From: Hybos culiciformis
Taxonomy: Eukaryota > Arthropoda > Insecta > Diptera > Hybotidae
DNA length: 64,000 nucleotides
Direction of reading: 5' to 3'
Assembly (NCBI GenBank): GCA_964007475.1
Contig: OZ023273.1
Span: forward strand, 72,393,842-72,457,841
The translations under genes were made by a program, and so were the position numbers. The notes beneath the pieces were generated by a model. That model was not told the origin of the DNA, did not search any database, and worked only from the letters and a program-made list of their open reading frames with translations. Position 1 is the first letter of the stretch, and every line of letters begins with the position of its first letter. Shown here piece after piece: positions 34,142-44,601 of this stretch.

Positions 34142-37015
34142 CAAATTTAATTTAATACTAACCTGTTTTGAGCTACAACTTCTTAAGTTTAAAATTTAAA
34201 ATTTTACCAGCAGTACTAAATTCTATTAGATCTGCATTAAATTTTTTGATGATTTCCACTCATTATAATTATATAACTTGTAACTTTAAATATTTCTAAG
34301 TAAGTATTATTTTAGACGAAAATTTGCCATTAACGATATAAAAACAAAATAAAGGAGATAATTATGAAATAAAATTTAAAAATAATTGTTTTTTGAGTGT
34401 AAAGTTAATTTTTGAAGTGAAACTTCTTTAGAGGCATTGTGATTGAGAGTGAAAAAAAATGTAAGTGTCAAAAATGAACCGATTATACGGCGTTCAAACA
34501 GGCCCAAAATTATATAGTTTAAGCTTAAACTAGTGTAGTTTTGGTTTCTGCCATACAAAATTTCTGTAGTTAGTTACACCAGTTTAAGCTAAAACTACTT
34601 ATTAAAACTAGAAAATGAAAGCAGTAAGCAAAAGTGAAATCAATTATTTGTAATAATTTATAGCATAATTTATGTAGATAAAATCGGGCAAAATAAAATA
34701 ATATGTGGTGAAAAACTAAAAAAAAATTTCTACTCATACAAAAAAATCATAATAAAAAATATAAATAATAACAAAAAAAATTTTAGTTGACAAAATAACA
34801 CTAGTTTAATTTTATTTTATGTTTGAACGGTTTGCTTAAACTATAAAATTTTATAGTTTAAATTTTGATGTTTGAACATGATATTATTGCCAAAAAAAAT
34901 AAGAAAAAAAAAAGAAAAAAGAAAAAATTTATGTGTCAGCTGATGATAAAACCGACAGCCGCTAGCAACTAATGAAGCTTATCAGCGCAATAACCTACTC
35001 TATATTGGCTCAAAATAAAAGTCGAAAATACTATAAAATATTGAAAGGGAAATATAATTTATTTTAAATTATTGAATAACAAATATTTCATTTATTAATT
35101 ATTAGTGCTAATTTTCAAAAAGTTTTTGGAATACAAATATGTATTCTGAATAAAAATGTTCCAATGGACCTATTTTGTAGATAATTTATTTTTGATATTA
35201 ATTTTTCTTAATGTAATTTGTAGTTTGTTAGGTTAATTTATTTTTGACATTAAATTACACTAATAAATATTTTTATTTCAATTCCAAACAAGGTATAAGT
35301 AGTCGCTGGTTTTTAATTTTTTCTAAGCCGCCGAATTCCCCCAAAACAAGTAATTTTAAGTCGACTGGCCGCAGCATTCGAAGGACAAAAATTAACTAGT
35401 TGCCTTCGAAAAAATCGATCGGCGTCATATCTTACATGCACTTGCCCATTTTAAATATTTATATAGCTTTCTCAGAAAATACTACTTGCCATGAAGTTTC
35501 ACTTCACTGTCCCGAGACACATATGTTTTTTAAGTTAATAAAATGAATAAATAACATTTCTTTATTGAATTTAATTTAATTAATAAAAGAAAAATATTAA
35601 AATTTCTATAGTCCCTTTAGAAAAAAAACAGCTGTTTTTAATATTATTATTTCTTTTTAAAAATAAAATTTTTATCAATATTTTAAAAGTTTTTTTTTGT
35701 AATTTAAAGTCGTTTGTTTGTAAATTCCTCAAAAGACATATTCTAATTTTTCGACACCTTTTATTTAAAATCAAAACCAGTGAAATCAGATCTGTGTTAA
35801 GTTGAGAAATGGGAGCAAAAATTGACTGTTTTTGGTACTTCAAATGGCTGTAGCTCGGGATAGAGACCGAATTTCGAGAAACAAAAAATTTACCGTACCC
35901 AAGGATGTTGTATATATGGATGAAGAAATTCCTTTCTTTATACTATAAACGTTGACGAATTCACATGTTTTTTTGCACCAAAATGTCAGTTAAAAAAAAA
36001 AAAACTTATACAATACCGTTGAGTTGGCGAGCAAATTAGTTTATTGGAGCAATCTGTGCAATAGCGACTTAAACAACCGGATAAAATCAATTCAATTTTA
36101 AGATAGAAATTCACAAATTGCTTCCAGTTTAGACGAAGAATAATATTTCATAAATTTAAAAACCCGTTCAAAGTAAAAAAATAATTAAAAATGTACCTAA
36201 TTTTTTATTTTCGAATTAAATTTTCTGATTTGAAAATTTTTAAATCGGCGAGTTGAACTTTTGTTCAAACTTAAGTTCTTCAAATCTTCGCGTCGGCTAG
36301 CTCGCTTCAGATTTCTAATTGCCTCAAATATTTTTAAATATTTGACATAAAAAAATGTGCACCGAAAAGTTAGTTAAGAAAATATACAGAGTAATTAGCA
36401 TAATTTTTTAAAATCAAATGTTAGTCAGAGGACTCGGATTAGGTTGGGTGTAAAATTATTTTTATTTCAAAATAAAGTCAATGTATTCCAAAAATTTCTC
36501 TAGGAGTAAGTGAAGTTTACATGTGCAAGCTCGATTTGGCTGAAACTTGTTGAGGGGGTAAAGGCGCCATAAACCCAAATCCAAAAATGGTTTCGGGTTT
36601 CAGAGATATGGCCCTCAGAATGTATAAAATGTTTTAAATATAAAGCTGTTATGCCTCCCTCAAACCCCTAGGGGTTTTTTTGCTTCCGACTTCGCGAAAA
36701 AAAGGGCAAATCGGAACTATTTTTTTACCTCAAATGTGTGTGGAAACAAAAAATCCAAAATAGTGCCAAAAAAATATTGTGATATTACATAAAACACCCT
36801 ATACTGTTAATGGATTGGTCTCACTAACATATGTAAGAGAAATACGTCCTTCTAGAGCTGGATTTACTCTTCCTTTAGTATTTATTCGTAGACCATACTC
36901 ATAGTTTTAAGCTACGTTCGATTCGGTTAAAATAAAAAAACATTTGAAGACACACTTGTCCGTGATTTTACTTAAATCTCACGTGAAACTATTGAGTAAT
37001 AATATTTATCATAGG
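34142..37015. other. Interior of the large hAT, no gene
   Basis: AT-rich, no coding frame above 87 codons and none with a motif. 35740-35910 is the inverted partner of 33140-33350 (AACCAGTGAAATCAGATCTG). At 36540-36780 there is a less AT-rich stretch with TCGGGTTTCAGAGATATGG and a 10-bp palindrome CCCCTAGGGG at 36666-36675; its origin is not recognised. Confidence 0.5.
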
Positions 37016-37023
37016 GCCAGAAT

Positions 37024-38468
37024 TAGGGATGGCAATTATTCGGACTTTCAGGTTTCCCCGTTATCCGGATATCAAATAGCTTAAACCTGAAATATCCAGA
37101 TATCCGGATATATTCGGATATTTGCAAAATTCTGAATTCAGAAAAAAAATCTAAATATTTGGATTTTTACGTTATTTTTAATAGTTATTAATTCAAAAAA
37201 AAGAAAAGTTATAATTAAATTAATATAGTTCTATTAATATTGTAGTCATTATTAAAAAGAATTTCAAAAATAATGGAAACTGAATTTTACATCGTAATCT
37301 TGTTGAACCCACTCTCACTGCTGGTAGATGTGATTTTAATTGTATGAAGGGCTTTTCTAAGTTGTGAGTTAGTTTTCCAATCTTCAAAAAGTTCTTTTTA
37401 TAGAGTCAAAATTATTTTCAAATTTTGTTGGAGTTTCACTGGTCAAAATACAAACTTAAGGTCGGTATTCAACTGGAGATAAAATCAATTTTTTCATATA
37501 AAATTTTATCCGAGATAAATTTTAGTTGAGTGAATTTAATTAATGGTACCCAACTGAAGATAAATGGAAATTTATCTAAGGAAAACTTGTATGAAAATAT
37601 TTTCACTCAAATAAATTTTATTTCAAAAATTTATCTTGCAAAGAATGTTTTGAACATTCTTTTCAAGATAAATTTTGACATTAAGTAGTGTAAAAAGAAT
37701 TTGACGTTTGTTGTTTTAAAAAAACAAACAAAAATCAGAAAACTAAAATTATTTCTAAACTGAAATTGGTAAAAAACATTAAAATTAAAATAATAGTTTA
37801 ATTTAATAAAATAAAATAATATTGGTAAAATTAATTAAATAAAATGGATGAAAGTTGTTTCGTAATAAATAACATAATTTTAATTTAATAGACGCTTCTT
37901 CTTAGAATATAATTTGTTGAATAAATTTTAGAAAAATAAATATAAATTTAGTATAAAAGAAATAAACTCATTTTATAACATAATAAAATTCTTTAGGTAC
38001 TTTTTATCAAAATATATTTAGTGTCATTTTTTATCTCACTCAATAATGTTCCTTTTCAAGATAAAATTTATCTTGTACTTTATTTTCAGTTGAATACCGA
38101 CCTTAATTTATACATTTTTATATTAATTTTTATTACATTCCTTTAGATATCTTTGATTTAATTTAAAGGAAACTAAAGTTTAATGTCAAAAAATAATAGA
38201 ATTCGTTTATATATTTGAAATACAGCAATACAAAATTTTTTAAATGTAATATGTTAGTCTACAGCCAACAATTCACACAGCCAACATGAACTTTTGGAAA
38301 CGCCAATAAATAGATTTTATATTTAATAAAAAAAATATTAAAACTCCGGGAAAAAATTTAATAAATATCCGGATAATTGATTCGAAATATCCGGATTTCG
38401 AATAATCCGACAATCCAGAAAATATCCGGATAGTTCAAACCGAATAATAACCGGATTGCCATCCCTAG
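37024..38468. mobile_element. hAT-type element (1445 bp) with near-perfect TSD
   Basis: Ends TAGGGATGGCAAT and its complement (ATTGCCATCCCTA); flanks GCCAGAAT (37016-37023) and GTCAGAAT (38469-38476) agree at 7 of 8 bases. Subterminal ATATCCGGATAT words occur on both sides. The interior is non-coding and holds a second insertion at 37458-38105. The split flanks join into one arm of an older inverted repeat whose other arm is at about 39240-39310. Confidence 0.8.
37458..38105. mobile_element. MITE copy 1, GGTCGGTATTCAACTG ends
   Basis: Inverted ends GGTCGGTATTCAACTG..CAGTTGAATACCGACC with TTAA on both sides. Palindromic AAATTTATCTTG..CAAGATAAATTT words line the interior. The TTAA flanks allow a piggyBac-like or, with a shorter duplication (TAA), a PIF/Harbinger-like origin; I cannot decide. 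Lies inside the element at 37024-38468. Confidence 0.75.
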
Positions 38469-38582
38469 TCAGAATTCATACAAGTAAATTTCAAATTTTT
38501 TTTTTTTTTTTTTCAAATTAAAATGATGACAATATTTTCATTGTATTGAATCAAAATTTCATATTCAAATGTGTTTATTCTT

Positions 38583-39125
38583 AAAGGTCGGTATTTAACT
38601 GGAGATAAAATCAACTTTTTCATATAAAATTTTATCTGAGATAAATTTTAGTTGAGTGAATTTAATTTATCGGTACCCAACTGAAGATAAATGGAAATTT
38701 ATCTGAGTAAAAATTGCATGAAAATATTTTCACTCAAATAAATTTTTTTTCAAAAATTTATCTTGCAAAGAATGTTTTGAAGATTCTTTTCAAGATAAAT
38801 TTTGACATTAGGTCGTGTAAAAAGAATTTGACGTTTGTTGTTTGACGAAAACAAACAAAAATCAGAAACTAAAATAATTTCTAAACTGAAATTGGTAAAA
38901 AATATTAAAATTAAAATAATTGTTTAATTTAATAAAATAAAATAATATTGGTAAAATTAATTAAATAAAACGGATGAAAGTTGGGAGGTAAGTAAATTAA
39001 AAATAAAATTGTTTAGGTAGTTTTTATAAAAATAAATTTAGTGTCAATTTTTATCTCACTCAAAAATGTTCCTTTTCAAGATAAAATTTGTCTTATACTT
39101 TATCTTCAGTTGAATACCGGCCTTA
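38583..39125. mobile_element. MITE copy 2, same family as 37458-38105
   Basis: About 85-90 percent like copy 1 by eye, in the same orientation, with one 100-bp internal deletion. Ends GGTCGGTATTTAACTG and CAGTTGAATACCGGCC. Flanked by TTAA(A) and TTAATA. It sits inside an older inverted repeat (AAATGTGTTTATTCTTAA at 38565 against 39155-39172). Confidence 0.75.
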
Positions 39126-39597
39126 ATACAATAATAAAAATAATAAAATTAAGAATAAACACATTTGAGTTAAAAATTTTTACTCAATACACTGAAAATA
39201 TTGTGATAATTTTGAGTTAAGTATTTAGAAAAAAATTTACTTGTATGAATTCTGTCCCTCTTATAAATATTATTCCTCAATGGTGAAACTGATCTAATGT
39301 AGGTACGTATTTTTTTATTACATTTTTTGATCCTATTCTCAAATAACAATAAAGTACATAGGTATTTGACAAGTAGTTTGGTAATAACTATAATAGTTCG
39401 TACCAGATATTCTTACAAATTTCAATATTTTTTCTAAATACGTATTTTCAGATAATAAATTTAATAAATATTTAAAATGATCATGGAACAATAAATTTTT
39501 GATTGTTTGGGTGGCGCCCGCCTGTAATGCAGGCCTTGACTTCTATGGACGGGCCGGCTCTGAATATAGCACTAAGTGTATCTTCTCCAAGATAAAT

Positions 39598-40720
39598 AGT
39601 TGGGGCGATGGAAATAAGGCCGCGTGAAATAAGACCGTGACGATTTTTTGTTGCGGTCTTATTTCATTTTGAAAAATGAAATAAGACCCTGACAAAAAAA
39701 AATTTTATCGGAGGGCTAATTTCATTTTTATAAATGATATTAGGCCGCGTTTTAATTTTATGTTTCAAAATGAATTAAAGAACTCGATAAAAAATTTTGT
39801 GAGGTAAGCACACAGTGGTGGGGGAAGCAGGGCGGCGGGCGAGCGGTTGGTCAGTGGCATTTATTCAAAATTTCTTCGTTGATTTAAGGCCTTTTCCAAA
39901 AGGATGTTGTTCAAAGAACTTTTTTTTTTAAGTTTCGTACAACGCCAGTCGCAAATCCCACTGACCAACCGCCCGCCCGCCGTCCTGCTGCCCCCTTCAC
40001 TGTGTGCTTACCTGACAAGATCACGCGGCATATTTCATTTATAAAAATGAAATTAGCCCTCCGATAATTTTTTTTTTGTCGCGGTCTTATTTCATTTCGA
40101 AAAATGAAATAACACCGCAAAAAAATCTTCGCGGTCTTATTTCATTTTTCAAAATTAAATAAGGCCGCGAAGATTTTTTTGCGGTCTTATTCGGCGCAGT
40201 GAAATAAGGCCGCGGGAAATAAGGCCGCGATAGGTTTTTTGTTGCGGTCTTATTTCATTTTGAAAAATGAAATAAGGCCGCGAAAAAATCCTCGGGGTCT
40301 TATTTCATTTTGAAAAAAGAAATAAGACCGCATAAAATTCCTCGCGGCCTTATTTCGTTTTGAAAAATGAAATAAGACCGCGACAAAAAAAAAATTAATC
40401 GGAGGGCTAATTTCATTTTGAAAAATTAAATAAGGCTGCGAGGTTTTATTCGCGGCCTTATTTCATTTTGAAAAACGAAATAAGGCCGCGAAAAAATCTT
40501 CGCGGCCTTATTTCATTTTGCAAAATGAAATAAGACCGCAACAAAAAAACGTCGCGGCCTTATTTCCCGCGGCTTTATATCCATCCCCCGTCTTATTCAT
40601 TTTTCAAAATGAATAAAGGCCGCAAGGATTTTTTTTGCTGTCTTATTTCATTTTTCAAAATGGAATATGACCGCAACAAAAAACCTATCGCGACCTTATT
40701 TTATGCGCTCTTATTTCACT
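39598..40720. repeat. Palindromic word array (family C)
   Basis: About fourteen copies of GCGGTCTTATTTCATTTT followed by GAAAAATGAAATAAGACCGC form consecutive hairpins. A GC-rich inverted pair sits within the left part: AGGTAAGCACACAGTGGTGG (39803) against the complement at 39998-40015, containing GGTTGGTCAGTGG. CGGAGGGCTAATTTCATTTT also recurs. No gene; relics of the same family occur at 30230-30400 and 32458-32518. Confidence 0.85.
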
Positions 40721-41890
40721 GTCTGTAACCAAAATATTTACCAAAAATTTACTAGATAAATTTAAAATTTTTAAAACTATTTTTATTTTCTCAAAATTCA
40801 CCAATTTTAACTAATATAATGTTTCCAACCAAAATTTTAACCAAAAATATTTGTAGATTTTATGTTAAGCTTTTTGGCAACCTGAAATATTACCAAATAG
40901 TTCTTTTTAACGGAAATAATTACCAACAATTTAACTAAATATGTGTATATTTTTTGTTCTTTTGGAATACCTAAAGATTCACCAAAATTTTATAAAAATA
41001 TTGTTTGTTGTGAAAATGTTCGAATCCTTCTGATTCTAATTATAAAATTGGTTTTCTTTGCATTCTTTTCTTATCGAAAATCTTTTTATTTCTATATTGC
41101 CTACATGATAGAAAAACGTTGACCATCTCGTTTTTGCAACCCAGCCTTACCTAACTTATATTTCAGCAATTTTTTCGTGATTTTATGGTTCGTTTTCGGT
41201 TACACGAGATATTTTATATTTTCTATCTTACAAATATTCATAATTTTAATACCATAGCTCAGGGGAAGAGTGGTTCGTAATCCGAAAAAGAAGGGCATAA
41301 AAAAATTAAGAAAATAAATAAAAATATAATTCATATAAAAAATAAATAATAAAAGACGTTATAAATTAGTATCATTTAAGAAAGCTAAAATTAATATTTT
41401 AATTTCCTTTGACCTCTTGTAAACTTGAATCGCTACATTATTAAAAAAAAAAATTTGTTTTAAAATAAAAATTCAGAATAATTCAAAACAAAATATTGAA
41501 GTGAGTGTCCGTTTTGATAAATCGTAAAAATTAAACACGTCACTTTTTTAATTTTTTAGTCACGGAAATAACATTATGAAATTTATATAGGTATTTATTG
41601 TTTTTAACGAATTTAAACGAAATAGAAGCATCGGTGTGTAGTGATGCCAGAAGTTAAGATTTTTCTTTATTATCAAGATTTGTTTCTCCTTTTTTAACAA
41701 AAATCATGAAATCAAGATTTTTGATCTATTTTTCAATTCCCTTATAAAAAACCTTGGAATTCAAGACAGGAAATCAAGATTTTTATTTTCAATTTTCATA
41801 AAAAAATTTAAAAATTTTTATTTGAAAGAATATTTGAGGCAATGAAAAGTGATGAATGATTTAAATTCAAAGAGCATTGTATAAAATTCT
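40721..41890. other. AT-rich stretch, nothing recognised
   Basis: Words such as ACCAAAATTT recur loosely at 40725-40990. No gene. Confidence 0.5.
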
Positions 41891-42090
41891 NNNNNNNNNN
41901 NNNNNNNNNNNNNNNNNNNNNNNNNNNNNNNNNNNNNNNNNNNNNNNNNNNNNNNNNNNNNNNNNNNNNNNNNNNNNNNNNNNNNNNNNNNNNNNNNNNN
42001 NNNNNNNNNNNNNNNNNNNNNNNNNNNNNNNNNNNNNNNNNNNNNNNNNNNNNNNNNNNNNNNNNNNNNNNNNNNNNNNNNNNNNNNNNN
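41891..42090. other. Assembly gap of exactly 200 N
   Basis: The round length suggests a placeholder gap of unknown true size. Sequence on the two sides cannot be assumed to be contiguous. Confidence 0.99.
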
Positions 42091-42675
42091 AATGTGTTTT
42101 GAATTTTATATTTGAAAAAAAAATTTTTAAAATTGAAATAAAACAATAATCGTGTACATTAATTGAGAAAATCGATTTCGTTTTAATTTCTTAATACACA
42201 ATTAGAGGATTAATTATTATTGTATAGATCGTTAAATAATTTTTATTAAGTACAAAATTATTGTACAAAATTCAATTATTTTCAAATAAATTTTCAGCTA
42301 TTGCATTATTAAGGTGGCGACAGGCCTCGCCCTAAACTCATGGCCAATTTTTTTTTTTTTGAAAAGATCAAATCACTTAAGTCACAAATACATAAAAAGA
42401 CCAAATCACTTAAGTCACAAAACATAAAAAGACCAAATCACTTAAGTCACAAAACACAAAAAGACCAAATCACTCAAGTCACAAAAAAAAAATAAATATA
42501 ATTAAATAAATAGGAATAAAATTACTTTTTCGTAAGTCAAGGTCAATGACAATAACGCATGAAGAAAAGAATAAAATAGGTAAATCTTTTTTGAAATATA
42601 AATTTTTTTTCCCATATAAACACGACTAGGAAACAATAGTTTCCCTTTTAGAATTTTTTTTTTGGAAATTACATT
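42091..42675. repeat. ~31-bp tandem repeat in AT-rich DNA
   Basis: Four copies of AGACCAAATCACTTAAGTCA with AAAACATAAA spacers at 42362-42488. Nothing else recognised between the gap and the integrase fragment. Confidence 0.75.
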
Positions 42676-43405
42676 AATAAAACCTACAGGATAATAAAAT
42701 TTTGAAAATGACAACTCGCGCCGACTCGCGTAAAATTAATAATGAAAATAAGCAACCCAAAACCAGCCGTGACAATACAACCTTATTGATACCAAAAATA
42801 TATGAATGTACTGATATTCGTGAAACTAAAAATTTTATCCGCTTGTTATTTAGTTTAGATAAGTCTAAACTAATTTTAAAATATAAAAATAAAATAATTA
42901 TGAGCATATGCATGAAAGAATACATTGCTAATGGGAAGCTCGATTTAGATCAGCTTCTTTCAAGGCTAGATAAAGAGGCCGGCAATCGTAAAATTTTAAA
43001 GTTACAATTATCAATGAATGATGAAATATTTCATTTAATACGGATCCAAGAATTTAAGAAAATTGCGGAATTAAAAATAAAAAATATAAGTATAGCGCTA
43101 ACACCTAAAATTATGAAAATATATGATAATGAAGAAAAATTAAAAATTATAAAGAAATTTCACGACGACCCTATTCAAGGAGGTCATACAGGTATCATGA
43201 GGACTTTAACAAAAATTAGACAAAAATTTCACTGGACTAACATGACAAAGGATGTTATTAGGTATATTAAGAAATGCGAAAGTTGTCAAAAGAATAAAGC
43301 TAGCACTAATAATAAAGAACAACTTGCTATAACTCCTACGCCGCAGAAAGCCTTTGATATTGTCATAGTAGACACGGTAGGCCCTTTACCAAGATCTTTA
43401 AGTTT
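42676..43405 (+). pseudogene. Orphan Ty3/gypsy integrase fragment (zinc finger end)
   Basis: Open for about 240 codons after a stop at about 42675. The first part has TTRADSRK, like the linker after gypsy RNase H. The second half is an integrase N-terminal His2Cys2 domain: HDDPIQGGHTG, then KKCESCQKNKA; next the first strand of the catalytic core, FDIVIVDTVGPLPRS, with the first catalytic Asp. It then stops being integrase-like at about 43400, where AGGTATGTGTC and a (GT)n run follow. It differs from the three gypsy elements around it and lies on the opposite strand. A truncated copy is likeliest; an exon of a captured integrase with a splice donor at AG|GTATGT is a remote alternative. Confidence 0.7.
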
Positions 43406-44162
43406 ATTACTAGGTATGTGTCAATGTGTGTGTGTGTGTGTGGATATCCATATTTTTAACTTTAGATAATATATAAACCTATCTTAATTTTCTTTATAAT
43501 AATTTTATAAATTTAAAACTATAGTATTGATAAATAATTAATTTTCCTTTAAAATTTTTTTTTGTATATAAATATTGGAAACTAAATACATCGTTATATT
43601 AAACTTAACTAAATCCATTTATTATTATTAAGAAAAAAAGGACCTTGTATAGATGTAAATAATTAAAAAAAAAAAATAATAATAATAAATAAGAAAAAAA
43701 TTTATAAAAAAAAAAAACAAGAGATATATAGCTATGCAAAACTAAATATAGTTCTATCGGTAGGTTATTTTTGTGTTGTTATCCTTCGATAAAATTAAAA
43801 AAAAAAAAAAAAAAAAAAAAAGAAAAGAAAAAAAGAAGGAGACACATATTTTTTTTTACAATAAATAATTTTTTTTTATAGACATAAGGTAAACATATTT
43901 TAATAAAATGTACAAATTTTTTTTAAAAAAAAAAAAAAATAAATAAATTTAAGAAAAATTGTATTCAAAAAAAAAAGAAAAAAAAAAACAAAAAAAAAAA
44001 AAGGAAAATATCAAAAAAAAAAACCTAGTTTATAACTACAGTCTAAGGAAAGATCTTATCATTTACGAAATTTTAATAATGACGTCATTAAACATTTTAT
44101 ATAATAAGGTAATACGATTTTTTTTTATGTTTAATATTATAATACAAATTTCTTACACTAAA
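43406..44162. other. Simple-sequence DNA, no gene
   Basis: (GT)n at about 43421-43441, (AAT)n at 43675-43690, poly-A at 43797-43820 and further A-rich runs to 44020. The Lys-rich open frame here is an effect of poly-A. Confidence 0.7.
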
Positions 44163-44167
44163 CATAT

Positions 44168-44453
44168 TGTATTATTCTATATAAATGAAACATCTGCGTT
44201 CTGATTGACAACTGAACTTTATTTTATTTCATGTTAAGTTTTTATTCTTAAATTACTATACAAATGATTTCATATACATTATTAAAATTAACGGAATAGA
44301 ATATTTTAGAATTCAATATATGTGATGCATATATATATAATATTAATTCTCAATTAGATAATATGTAGTATATAAAGATACGATATAAAAATTTCTCTTA
44401 AAAAGGAGAGTCATAAATTTCATTATTATATATTTAAGATTAAATATACTACA
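44168..44453 (-). repeat. 3' LTR of the complete gypsy element
   Basis: 286 bp, the same as the 5' LTR base for base as far as I can read. Bounded outside by TSD CATAT and inside by a polypurine tract. Confidence 0.95.
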
Positions 44454-44483
44454 TCTTCCTTCTTTTTTTTTTTTTTTGTTTGA
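44454..44483 (-). promoter_or_regulatory. Polypurine tract (plus-strand primer site)
   Basis: On the minus strand a run of A followed by GAAGGAAGA lies directly before the 3' LTR start. In LTR elements this RNA segment survives RNase H and primes second-strand DNA. Confidence 0.85.
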
Positions 44484-44601
44484 AAATCATATAACTTTTG
44501 CTTAATAAAAAATTCAATAATAAATTCGATGATTTTAAAAGAAAACAATGAAAATTAATTTAACTACAATTTATTACGTGGGTGAAACATTTTCATAATG
44601 T

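Larger units (their letters stand above)
32924..39562. mobile_element. Large non-autonomous hAT (6.6 kb) with nested insertions
   Basis: Left end CAGGGGCGGTGCAAC and right end the complement of CAGAGCCGGCCCGTC, with the 8-bp direct repeat AATATAGC at 32916-32923 and 39563-39570. Subterminal GGGCGCCC words resemble those of the ZMYM1-type hAT at 20028-23138, so that family's transposase may have moved it (inference). No transposase remnant was recognised inside. The interior carries inverted repeats (about 33140-33350 against 35740-35910) and at least four later insertions listed separately. The end repeats are imperfect, so the case rests mostly on the TSD. Confidence 0.72.

Noticed and set aside
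34142..37015. Host gene inside the large hAT
   Set aside because: No frame above 87 codons and no splice-linked motif could be found by eye.
37458..39125. The two TTAA-flanked repeats as LTRs of one element
   Set aside because: Each copy has its own inverted ends, and the sequence between holds the right part of a hAT rather than retroelement genes.
41808..42149. Open frames spanning the N run
   Set aside because: They exist only because N codons are not read as stops.
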